A stretch of DNA of 14,210 nt, from assembly GCA_964639665.1 (NCBI GenBank), contig CAZXEU010000054.1, positions 1 through 14,210 on the forward strand, in the 5' to 3' direction. Position 1 is the first letter of the stretch. Every line of letters begins with the position of its first letter. Below, piece after piece: positions 1 to 6,953 of this stretch. The notes under the pieces were generated by a model. It saw only the letters and a list, made by a program, of their open reading frames with translations. It ran no database searches and had not been told where the DNA came from. Made by a program: the position numbers and the translations under genes. The stretch comes from CAZXEU01 sp964639665 (lineage in GTDB: Bacteria > Bacteroidota > Rhodothermia > Rhodothermales > Bin80).

Positions 1-34
1 TGCGTAGAAGCAGGACCTGCGCATCCTTTACCAT
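1..34 (-). CDS. istA: IS21-family transposase IstA, N-terminal fragment (11 codons)
   Basis: Eleven codons read MVKDAQVLLLR before the window ends. This resembles the opening of many IS21-type IstA proteins, which begin with a short basic segment of the form M-V-x-D-x-Q-V-x-x-L-R ahead of a helix-turn-helix. The ATG is preceded by a weak purine run, GCGAG, immediately upstream. IstA is a DDE transposase that works with the ATPase IstB. Eleven residues are too few for certainty, but the adjacent multi-repeat IS end supports the call. The interior of the gene, its catalytic domain and any istB lie outside the window. Confidence 0.5.
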   Translation of the reverse strand, partial: MVKDAQVLLLR

Positions 35-41
35 CTCGCTT

Positions 42-72
42 GTGGACTGACCGAACAGACCGGCCGGTCCAC
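42..72. other. Imperfect hairpin in the leader of the IS21 transposase gene
   Basis: GTGGACTGACCG (42-53) and CGGCCGGTCCAC (61-72) are complementary at 10 of 12 positions with a 7-nt loop. It lies between the IS terminal repeats and the istA start. There is no T-tract on either strand, so it is not a clear intrinsic terminator; it could damp read-through transcription into istA, or be incidental. Confidence 0.3.
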
Positions 73-92
73 TCACAAGACGACGTCAAGTC

Positions 93-136
93 CCGTTAAT
101 TTTAATTGTCGTCGCCGTTAATTCTAAATGTCGTCA
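93..136 (-). repeat. Two tandem 22-bp terminal repeats of the IS21-like element
   Basis: On the minus strand, copy 1 occupies 136 to 115 and copy 2 occupies 114 to 93. Both carry the pattern GACGACA, then an A/T-rich stretch ending in AATTAACGG. They match at 19 of 22 positions and are directly adjacent. This is the arrangement expected for binding sites of an IstA-type transposase. Copy 1 supplies the TGA that ends the neighbouring RM reading frame. Confidence 0.7.
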
Positions 137-3100
137 ATCAAAGCGGTTCGCGTCATTGACAATTCCGCTGGCTTTGTTTGCCTTGACGCACTGCCGCTCC
201 ATGACCCAAGCTATGGCCGATTTGCCGTTTACCATGTAGCTGTATGCCTCAGCGGGAATGCCCTTGACCGTGATGTAGTCATTGTACCGTACTCGCGTCA
301 TGTCATTGGCCTTGTTTTGACGTGGATGACGCATGGGCCTATTGCCCAAGCGGAACCAGTCCGTGTCCGCAATACCACCCTCTGGCTCCCAGCCTCCTAT
401 CTCGAATTCTATCGGCCAGGGCTCATCTGCATCGTATTCGACGTGAATGTCGGCCAACTGCTCACCGATCCGGCTAATCGCCCAAAAGTCCTCAGCATGC
501 TTCACGGTCGGTATCCGTGGCAGTTCTCTCCGCAGGTTGGCCGCATACTTCTTACGGTACGCTGGCATATGAAGCACGCCGTACACAAAGTGGAAAAGAT
601 CGTCGGCCGTCAATTCCTCTCCGATATCCGACCGTTCTCGCAACACAGCCAGCGCCGCTTGGCTGATCGCACTCTCGCGCACGAACCCGTGGGCGTCAGT
701 CTTACTTCCATTGCCGAACATGCCGCCGTCCACTGCACTGGACTTGGCATACAGCCACCGTGGAAAGCACTGGCCACCAGAAATCAAATGCACATTCGGA
801 ATATCCTTTACCATCAAGCATGAAAAATCATCGCTCTCACCCCTTCCCGTTAAACAAATCACTCGGTTCTCGGCTTCCGCGTGCGGAAACAGGTTCGGGA
901 CTTGGTAGACACTGTTGTTAAGCCGGCGGCTAAAGTAAAGGTATTGCCGTGTGAAGGGTCTGTATTGGGAGAATTCAATTCGTCCTTCCTCGATGCCCAA
1001 TGCCCTATTCCGGCACAGCTCGTCCCTGAGATCGCCAGACCAGCTAATCTTCGTGGGATCATTGTCTACGAGGCGGGTAATCTCCAACTTGGTCAGCCTG
1101 CGGGCACCTGTGATTTGACCTTCCAGGCGTTCACGCTTCGCATTGTAGAAGCGAATCATGGCCTCGATGTTGCCCCGTAGCGCCGCCTGCGAATAGTTAT
1201 AGCACCATGGGTCTCGGTTGGTCTTAACTCCCTGTGAGTAATTCTTGAAGATCGTTTCACCGAGCCGGACGCCTCCAGACTTGTCCCCCATCGCCATGAA
1301 TGCCGCAAACCCGGCATGCCGCTGGTCTAGCCAGTCATTGTGTGCATCCGGCTTAATCTGTGCCCATCCACCATTGGCACCCACGCCGGAAAGACCACGG
1401 TATGCCGCCAATTTTTCCAGCTTTTCCTCACGGCTGAGGTAGTCGCCAATGTCGTGGAATCGAATCTCGCATCCTTTTCGCTCGGAGTTGCGCACCAACA
1501 GGGTTATGGCCACCGGCGCCCGCGATCCTGCCCCAAATACCTTGCCGCCTTCCTGCCGTGAACGCTCGCCCTGAGTCCGCTGATTCCCACGCAAATGCAG
1601 CACATAGATGCTGGTAAACTCGTCTTCCAGACACTTGCGCATGCCATCCATCGCGTTGGCTTCCAGCCAGCCGGCATTGGTCACGAACCCGATCACGCCA
1701 CTTTCCCCTATGCGGTCGGACGCCCAACGGATTGCCCGAACATAACTGTCTCGCAAACTGGTCTTAAGCTTGGCATTCGAATGATGGGCGTAAGTGCGGG
1801 CGATCCGCTCATCCAATGCGGGATACTTCTGATTCGGTGCGGCGTCGTTTTCGCTCCTTTGGCCCACAGACCACGGCGGATTACTTACAATCACCCGAAT
1901 ACGTGCGTCCTTCTGCCTCTTTCGCTGCTCGGAGTTCTCTGGTAGGATGTTTGCGATCAGGTCTGGACTATCCTGCATTTCGAAGGTATCCGTCAGGATG
2001 ATTCCCTCGAAGCGACGATATACGTCTGCACCCACTGCCGCGTGGTAGGCGGCTTCAATGTTTACGGCGGCGATGTAGTACGCCAGCAGCATGATGTCAT
2101 TGGCGTGGATCTCTGACTTGTACTTTCTGGCCAAAGCCTCGGGCTTGACCAGGCCATTCTCGATGATGCGAGTGATGAATGTGCCCGTTCCGGTAAATGG
2201 ATCCAGGATCTGGACGCCGTCCGAGGAGAGAGACTGCCCAAACTCAGCGCGCAAGATCTCATCCACCGAATGAAGAATAAAGTCCACAATTTCGATGGGC
2301 GTATAGACGATGCCCAGTCTCTCCGCGGTCTTTGGGAATGCGTTCCGGAAGAATTTGTCGTACAGCTCAGTAATGATCTTCTGCCGCGCCAGCGGCGTGT
2401 TGGCGGCCTTGGCTCTCCGTGCCACGCTGGCATAAAACTCTCCAAGGCTTTCAGCTTCGGTGTCAATGTTGGCCGGCTCAAGTACGTCCAGCACCAGCTG
2501 CATGCCCTTGCTCACCGGATTCTGATCGACAAACTTCGCATCACCGTGGAGTGCTTCGAATACGGGCCGCGTGACCATATGCTGAGCCAGCATTTCGACC
2601 GCGTCTCTTTCGGTGATTCCCTCGTTCAGATCGTCCCGTAGTTCCTCCAGGAATTCTCCGAATACCTCTCGGGCGGCCTCGTCGGCGGTAACCATCGCCT
2701 CAATTCGCACTATGTGCCGACGGGCGATGTCAGCAACGTCTCCTGCCCATTCATCCCAATAGCGCCGGCTGCCGCACTTCTCCACGATCTTGGCCCGAAT
2801 AGCCGCCGGCAGATCAAACTCCAGTGCCGTCTGACGACCATTCCGGCCGTTGCCTCCGTTACCATTCCCATTGTCGCCATTTCGCGGTCTGGGCCCAGGA
2901 GATCTCTTTTGCCAATCCGAAAGTGCGATGATGCCCAGGTGCTTCCCGGATTTACCCTCCTCCAGGAGGTTGAGCATGGCCTCAAACCGTTCGTCGTGCG
3001 AACGAATGGCGTTCAGAACTTGCCATACCACACGAAACGTATCCGACCTGTCCAGAAAAGCTGCAGGATCCGAAGTTGACGGTATGACAACAGGCAGGAC

Positions 3101-4918
3101 TACATAGCCCATGCGCTTGCCGGCGGCCCTGCGCATGACCCGGCCGACCGCCTGGACTATGTCGATTTGACTCTTGCGTGGATGCATGAACAGAATGGCA
3201 TCCAACGCAGGCACATCCACTCCCTCCGACAGACAGCGGGCGTTGGATAGAACGCGGCACGTCCGGTCAGCGGGGCGGACTCCATCAAGCCATTCCAATC
3301 GCTCCGCTCGCCTGATTGCCTTGAATGTGCCGTCGACATGTCTTGCGGCGACCTCGTAGTCCGGCACGTGACCGTCAGCTTTTGCCTCGGCCCAAGTTCG
3401 ATATTCACGCGCGATCTTGTTGAACAGCTCCTCTATGTTCTTAGAAGCCTTGATGCTGCGGCAATACGCAATCGCCCGCCGCATGGGCAATTGATCGTCC
3501 TCCGGGAATTCGTCTTCGTCAGCCTTTGCCAACGCCCGCCAGCACCCCAGGAGCTTCCCTGCGTCGGTCAGCTCGATCTCATACTTGGCTAGCGATTCAC
3601 TCAAACCGCGGGCTACAACATCTTCCGGCACGGTGAGAACGATCACCTTGTAATCGGTGAGTAATCCATTCTCTACTGCCGCCCCGAAGCCGATTTCGTA
3701 GAGGACCGGGCCGTAAAGCGCTTCATCTTCCATCGAACACAAGGCGGCATTCACCTCGCCCGCCCTGTTGCGCGCCGATGCAGCATACACCTTGGGCGTG
3801 GCGGTCATGTACAGCCGCCTGTCCGCACGGATGCCCTCCTGACTGTGAATCTGCACGAAGTGGCTCTCTTCCTCGCCTGCGATTCTGGCTCCCGCAGTCC
3901 GGTGAGCCTCGTCGCAGATGGCCAGGTCAAAGTCCGGCAGTTCAAATTGTCGCTGGGCAGCGCCAATGACGGGAAGCGAGTGGTATGTGGCAAACACCAC
4001 GGTCATCGCATCCGGCGCAAGTGGCGAGGCCTCTCGCGCCAACTTGGCTGCATCCGTTGTAGCGGGAAACGCCAGATCCAGGGCATCCATGTCGATGCGG
4101 TCGTCATTGCGGCGTCTGCGCCTGCCAACCTGCGAGTCGGAGCACGCTGCGTAAGCCCGCAGCTCTTGGCGCGCATCTGCCGTCCATCCGCGCACGGTCT
4201 GAGCCATCAGTGCGAGGCTTGGAACCAGGTACAGTACGCGACCGCCGCTTCCGACAAGATCCTCCGCGATACGGAGGGCCGTAAACGTCTTTCCCGTCCC
4301 GCAAGCCATTATGAGCTTGCCCCGGGACCCTGTTGCACCGAGACCGTTGACAGCTCGCGCAACCGCGTCTTCCTGATGCGGACGAAGCGCTTTGCGCTCT
4401 CTTCGCTCAATCTCCTCACTGCGTGCATACTTCCCCCAATCAATGGGACTCTCGCGGAGATCATGCAGGCCAATCCGAATTACGGGTACGGCCAGGCGGC
4501 GGATTACATCCTCTGCCAGTCGACTCCAATCCTTGCCGGTCGTGTCGATTATCACGCGGCGAGTGAATTCAGCGGCACCCGACGCAGCCAGGAACGAGTT
4601 GATCTCTGATTTGGGAATTCGCTTACCTTTCGCCCAGAACTTGCACTGAATTGCGCACCAGCCGTCAGCACCTCGGACCTTGGCTACAAGGTCGATACCC
4701 AGGTCTGTTTCGGGAAGGCCCCGTTCTCTTGCCCAGTCACTGTAGCGCTGCGGCGGTTCGAAAAGTGTCTTCTGTATGGGGTCGTGCGTCAAGAAGGCCA
4801 CGCACAACTGCTCAAAGGCCGTTCCCTTGACACGTTCACGGCTGAATGACGCCTTCGCAGCCTCCTCACGCCACGCACTGAGAATGTCATCCAGACCAAA
4901 CGAGGTAGTTACTGACAT
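134..4918 (-). CDS. Type ISP restriction-modification enzyme (single polypeptide, C-terminus probably clipped)
   Basis: The protein has 1594 aa, and the domain order matches Type ISP enzymes such as LlaGI and LlaBIII (about 1.6 kb of residues, methylation and ATP-driven cleavage in one chain). An Mrr-like PD-(D/E)xK nuclease lies near the N-terminus (D76; Q91-C-K93). The SF2 helicase-like motor has Walker A ACGTGKT (205-211), DEAH (336-339), TAT (372-374) and motif VI QAVGRVMRR (589-597). An Asn-Gly-rich linker at about 679-696 leads to an alpha-helical coupler. The N6-adenine methyltransferase shows motif I DPFTGTGTF (906-914) and motif IV NPPW (1013-1016), and a C-terminal target recognition domain follows. 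All catalytic motifs are intact. The ATG at 4918 comes first, with AAGG directly before it. Family members usually continue some 35-45 residues beyond the motif SGIVNDAN; here the frame ends four codons after it, in a TGA that belongs to the IS21 end. Activity and specificity may therefore be altered. Confidence 0.93.
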   Translation of the reverse strand: MSVTTSFGLDDILSAWREEAAKASFSRERVKGTAFEQLCVAFLTHDPIQKTLFEPPQRYSDWARERGLPETDLGIDLVAKVRGADGWCAIQCKFWAKGKRIPKSEINSFLAASGAAEFTRRVIIDTTGKDWSRLAEDVIRRLAVPVIRIGLHDLRESPIDWGKYARSEEIERRERKALRPHQEDAVARAVNGLGATGSRGKLIMACGTGKTFTALRIAEDLVGSGGRVLYLVPSLALMAQTVRGWTADARQELRAYAACSDSQVGRRRRRNDDRIDMDALDLAFPATTDAAKLAREASPLAPDAMTVVFATYHSLPVIGAAQRQFELPDFDLAICDEAHRTAGARIAGEEESHFVQIHSQEGIRADRRLYMTATPKVYAASARNRAGEVNAALCSMEDEALYGPVLYEIGFGAAVENGLLTDYKVIVLTVPEDVVARGLSESLAKYEIELTDAGKLLGCWRALAKADEDEFPEDDQLPMRRAIAYCRSIKASKNIEELFNKIAREYRTWAEAKADGHVPDYEVAARHVDGTFKAIRRAERLEWLDGVRPADRTCRVLSNARCLSEGVDVPALDAILFMHPRKSQIDIVQAVGRVMRRAAGKRMGYVVLPVVIPSTSDPAAFLDRSDTFRVVWQVLNAIRSHDERFEAMLNLLEEGKSGKHLGIIALSDWQKRSPGPRPRNGDNGNGNGGNGRNGRQTALEFDLPAAIRAKIVEKCGSRRYWDEWAGDVADIARRHIVRIEAMVTADEAAREVFGEFLEELRDDLNEGITERDAVEMLAQHMVTRPVFEALHGDAKFVDQNPVSKGMQLVLDVLEPANIDTEAESLGEFYASVARRAKAANTPLARQKIITELYDKFFRNAFPKTAERLGIVYTPIEIVDFILHSVDEILRAEFGQSLSSDGVQILDPFTGTGTFITRIIENGLVKPEALARKYKSEIHANDIMLLAYYIAAVNIEAAYHAAVGADVYRRFEGIILTDTFEMQDSPDLIANILPENSEQRKRQKDARIRVIVSNPPWSVGQRSENDAAPNQKYPALDERIARTYAHHSNAKLKTSLRDSYVRAIRWASDRIGESGVIGFVTNAGWLEANAMDGMRKCLEDEFTSIYVLHLRGNQRTQGERSRQEGGKVFGAGSRAPVAITLLVRNSERKGCEIRFHDIGDYLSREEKLEKLAAYRGLSGVGANGGWAQIKPDAHNDWLDQRHAGFAAFMAMGDKSGGVRLGETIFKNYSQGVKTNRDPWCYNYSQAALRGNIEAMIRFYNAKRERLEGQITGARRLTKLEITRLVDNDPTKISWSGDLRDELCRNRALGIEEGRIEFSQYRPFTRQYLYFSRRLNNSVYQVPNLFPHAEAENRVICLTGRGESDDFSCLMVKDIPNVHLISGGQCFPRWLYAKSSAVDGGMFGNGSKTDAHGFVRESAISQAALAVLRERSDIGEELTADDLFHFVYGVLHMPAYRKKYAANLRRELPRIPTVKHAEDFWAISRIGEQLADIHVEYDADEPWPIEFEIGGWEPEGGIADTDWFRLGNRPMRHPRQNKANDMTRVRYNDYITVKGIPAEAYSYMVNGKSAIAWVMERQCVKANKASGIVNDANRFD

Positions 4919-4977
4919 CCTTCGATTCTCGATTCCGTTGCGACTGGCATGATTTTTTGCTAGCCTCGGCGGGACCG

Positions 4978-5026
4978 ATAGCGCTATGCCAAGCGTAGCG
5001 GCAGCGTAGAAGCTGCGTACACGCTT
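4978..5026. promoter_or_regulatory. Palindrome and nested hairpin upstream of the Type ISP gene
   Basis: ATAGCGCTAT (4978-4987) is a perfect 10-bp palindrome. Next to it, AAGCGTA (4991-4997) pairs with TACACGCTT (5018-5026, two bases bulged), enclosing GCAGC/GCTGC (5001-5005 and 5012-5016) around a 6-nt loop. The block lies 60-108 bp upstream of the RM start codon, and the palindrome touches a TTGGCA that could be a -35 box on the minus strand; no matching -10 is evident. It may be an operator or leader structure controlling RM expression, but no regulator gene is present beside it. Confidence 0.35.
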
Positions 5027-5438
5027 CGTAGAAAGAAGTCGGAATTTTCGGTTAATACCCCGATCTCTTCTCGATAACAGTGAGGCATCTCCGGGATCTG
5101 CCGAGACCTGTGACGCGCAGATGCTGTGAGGTCAGACTAGGCTGCCTACCTGGCCAAGCTTGCGCGTGCTGTGATTGACCACAGGCAGCAAGGCTTCCTA
5201 CTTAGCCCCGAGGTAGTCCACTCGATGACTCCCACTGGTTCCATTTCAAGTATTCCACTATTCCAGACGATGGTTGTCAGTTGCCGGATCTGCCAGAACG
5301 GCAGGCCGCCTTAGTTTGGAATTGGTGCAGCAGGCTGTTGCGCACATGCGGAAGCTGCCCATTCCTTGGATCGACCTGTCACGCAGTCAGCGACCGGCAA
5401 ACTGCATCTAGATCCGGTGATAAATTCTTGGAGATTTA

Positions 5439-5606
5439 ATGCCAAACCTGAGGACTCAAGACCTGGATCGCATGAGAATACCCAGACGTACGGCAGAAGA
5501 TATGTACCCGCTGGTGCGACGCGACGATCTCGGTGGACGTCTGGTATGCCTATCTTACAGCCTATGTCGCATGATTGTGCACCCGGAGTCGATTCGCGCA
5601 GTTTGA
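5439..5606 (+). CDS. Small ORF of 55 aa, possible transposase-accessory remnant
   Basis: The start ATG at 5439 follows GGAGA with a 5-nt spacing, one of the best Shine-Dalgarno matches in the window. The product is basic, and residues 13-25 contain the segment RIPRRTAEDMYPL. That segment recalls the openings of IS66-type TnpA proteins (R-x-E-M-Y-P-L-V), but the rest does not continue like that family and the frame ends early. It is either a truncated remnant or a chance ORF with a good start. Its neighbourhood contains other broken frames, which favours a remnant. No function is proposed. Confidence 0.25.
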   Translation: MPNLRTQDLDRMRIPRRTAEDMYPLVRRDDLGGRLVCLSYSLCRMIVHPESIRAV

Positions 5607-5802
5607 GCGGTCGCTGCAGCGCGCAGGCTACCCTGCCGCCTTGACTCCCACATCCCACTCGTCCGCCTACGCTCCACAGCCGGGCGCCTACAATGTATAT
5701 CGCCTGAAATTGGAAATAGAGTCCGGCACCTTCAGTTTAGGCGCTGCCGGTCGCCCCGCACGAGCCCCGAGAATCCCCCGAACGGTCACGCCACGCGCGC
5801 CA

Positions 5803-5842
5803 TTGTAAACATCCGCTAATTACCGCTAACGAATGTTTACAA
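5803..5842. repeat. 10-bp inverted repeat with 20-bp spacer at the recombinase promoter (operator or att-like)
   Basis: TTGTAAACAT (5803-5812) and ATGTTTACAA (5833-5842) are perfect inverted copies. The 20-bp spacer contains CCGCTAA twice at a 10-bp interval (5813 and 5823). The arms are A/T-rich in a G+C-rich setting and lie immediately upstream of the recombinase gene; an in-frame ATG at 5833 falls inside the right arm. Such sites next to a tyrosine recombinase may be arm or core binding sites of an attachment site, or an operator for autoregulation. The 20-bp spacer is long for a simple core site, which normally has about 6-8 bp between inverted arms. Confidence 0.5.
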
Positions 5843-5886
5843 AACCCCGCCCGTACCCGAAAAACCCGCTCTCACGGACGGGGTTT
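5842..5886 (+). promoter_or_regulatory. Leader hairpin directly before the recombinase start codon
   Basis: AAACCCCGCCCGT (5842-5854) and ACGGACGGGGTTT (5874-5886) are complementary at 12 of 13 positions with a 19-nt loop. The right arm contains ACGGGG, the only ribosome-site-like sequence before the ATG at 5890, so a folded transcript would hide the ribosome site. A translational control or anti-read-through hairpin is the simplest reading. It also abuts the inverted repeat at 5803-5842, so both may belong to one structured recombination site. Confidence 0.4.
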
Positions 5887-5889
5887 GGC

Positions 5890-6864
5890 ATGATTATGGA
5901 CCCTGAAACGGCCCTTGCGCCGGCTTCTCCGCCCGAAAAGGGGCGTTCCCCCGTGCAAGAGGATGTTTCCGAGGCCACGCGCGAGGCGTTGCTGAGCGCC
6001 CGCGCCGCCGAAACGCGCCGGATCTATGCCATGCATGTGCGCGCGTTCGGAGCGTGGCTCGGGGAGGATGTGCTGGGCGCCACGCCCATCGACGTGGCCA
6101 ACTACCTAGCCGCCCCCGGCGCCACGAAGAGCCACAGCTGGCGCCTGCAGGCGGCGGCCGCGAAAACGGGCGCATTTAAAGAGGCGGGCTTAGCGTCTCC
6201 CGCCGCGCATGCCGGCGTTCGCCGCACCCTGACAGGTCTCCAGAGACAGAACCCCGGTGCTCCGCGCCAGGCCGCACCGCTGACGGAAGCGGTCATTGCC
6301 GCCATCGAGGCCGCGGCCACCAAGCCTCGGATCGGCCGCGGTGGCCACCCCGAGTCCGAAGCCCAAGCAAGGAGCCGCGGGGAGCTGGACATCGCCCTCA
6401 TCCGCGTCATGCGCGATGCGCTCCTTCGCCGAAGCGAGGCGGAAGCCCTCGTGTGGGCGGACGTCCGTGTAGAGCCCGACGGCAGCGGCAGGCTGACACT
6501 TGCCATGCCGACCAAGACGGACCAGGAGGCCGCAGAGCCGCACACGGCCTATCTCACGCGCGCCACCGTGGCTGCGCTCACGCGCCTGTGGTCACCGTAT
6601 CACACTCCCGATATGCCGCTCTTCGGGCTCTGCGCGCGTCAGATATCCCAGCGCATACGGGCTGCCGCCCGTGCGGCCGGCCTTATGGACAAGTATTCCG
6701 GGCACAGCGGACGGACGGGAGCGGCCCACAGCCTGGCAGAGCGTGGAGCCAGTCTCGTTGAGCTGCAGCAGGCCGGGCGCTGGAAATCTCCTTCCATGCC
6801 AGCTAACTATGCCCGCAGCGCAAGAGCCGGGCAAAATGCCGTGGCCAGGCTGCTGGAGACGTAG
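5890..6864 (+). CDS. Tyrosine-type site-specific recombinase / integrase
   Basis: The product has 324 aa from the ATG at 5890. A 343-aa version from ATG 5833 is possible, but that start sits inside an inverted repeat and would put the leader hairpin in the coding sequence, so 5890 (or 5896) is preferred. The N-terminal half carries a SAM-like core-binding domain; the C-terminal half is the catalytic domain. With residues numbered from 5890, the catalytic set is complete: Arg180 in LLRRSE, Lys209 in PTKTDQE, His272 and Arg275 in GHSGRTG, Trp298 in GRWKS, and the nucleophile Tyr307 in ANYAR. The enzyme breaks and rejoins DNA through a 3'-phosphotyrosine link. The gene is convergent with the kinase gene, with 89 bp between the stops. 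With the mobilization genes downstream it probably integrates and excises a mobilizable element. It ends in TAG. The family is clear; the target site is not. Confidence 0.92.
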   Translation: MIMDPETALAPASPPEKGRSPVQEDVSEATREALLSARAAETRRIYAMHVRAFGAWLGEDVLGATPIDVANYLAAPGATKSHSWRLQAAAAKTGAFKEAGLASPAAHAGVRRTLTGLQRQNPGAPRQAAPLTEAVIAAIEAAATKPRIGRGGHPESEAQARSRGELDIALIRVMRDALLRRSEAEALVWADVRVEPDGSGRLTLAMPTKTDQEAAEPHTAYLTRATVAALTRLWSPYHTPDMPLFGLCARQISQRIRAAARAAGLMDKYSGHSGRTGAAHSLAERGASLVELQQAGRWKSPSMPANYARSARAGQNAVARLLET

Positions 6865-6953
6865 GATGGCAATAGTCGTCAATCAAACTCCTACACTCAA
6901 ATCAAATGGCACCAAGCGAGCGGATCCGATACCTAGATGGCGCCTTGTGCTCG

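Larger units (their letters stand above)
1..136 (-). mobile_element. IS21-family element, upstream end only
   Basis: The minus strand starts at 136 with TGACGACATTT and runs through two tandem 22-bp repeats, about 60 bp of leader and then the start codon of an IstA-like ORF at 34; the rest of the element lies beyond the window. IS21-family elements are known to carry several direct repeats at their ends, thought to be transposase-binding sites, with istA beginning within about 100 bp of the end. The outer boundary at 136 is inferred from the terminal TGA/TCA and from the point where the neighbouring RM protein stops matching its expected C-terminus. The target-site duplication cannot be checked because the far end is missing. 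Confidence 0.6.
4919..5802. other. Long non-coding or remnant stretch between the RM and recombinase genes
   Basis: I find no convincing full gene here. Contents: palindromic sequences near the RM start (4978-5026); an open stretch on the plus strand from about 5140 to a TAG near 5312, with protein-like text such as AYLAKLARAV but no start of its own; a 55-codon ORF with a good ribosome site at 5439-5606; and an A/T-richer tail before the recombinase. The many short, unrelated open frames suggest decayed coding DNA or an IS scar rather than a designed intergenic region. No tRNA-like sequence was seen. Confidence 0.5.

Noticed and set aside
93..136. Resemblance of the terminal repeats to ends of CRISPR-associated Tn7-like (type V-K) transposons
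   Set aside because: The TTAATTGTCGTC-like motif is similar, but the adjacent ORF start looks like IstA and is only about 100 bp away; no tnsB, tniQ or Cas gene is visible. IS21 is the simpler explanation.
130..142. 13-bp exact repeat GTCGTCAATCAAA also at 6875-6887
   Set aside because: One or two 13-bp matches are expected by chance in 14 kb; the copies lie in unrelated contexts, one across the IS boundary.
128..823. 231-aa plus-strand open frame opposite the RM gene
   Set aside because: It lies entirely over the RM gene's antisense strand and lacks domain-like motifs; the opposite strand has clear family motifs.
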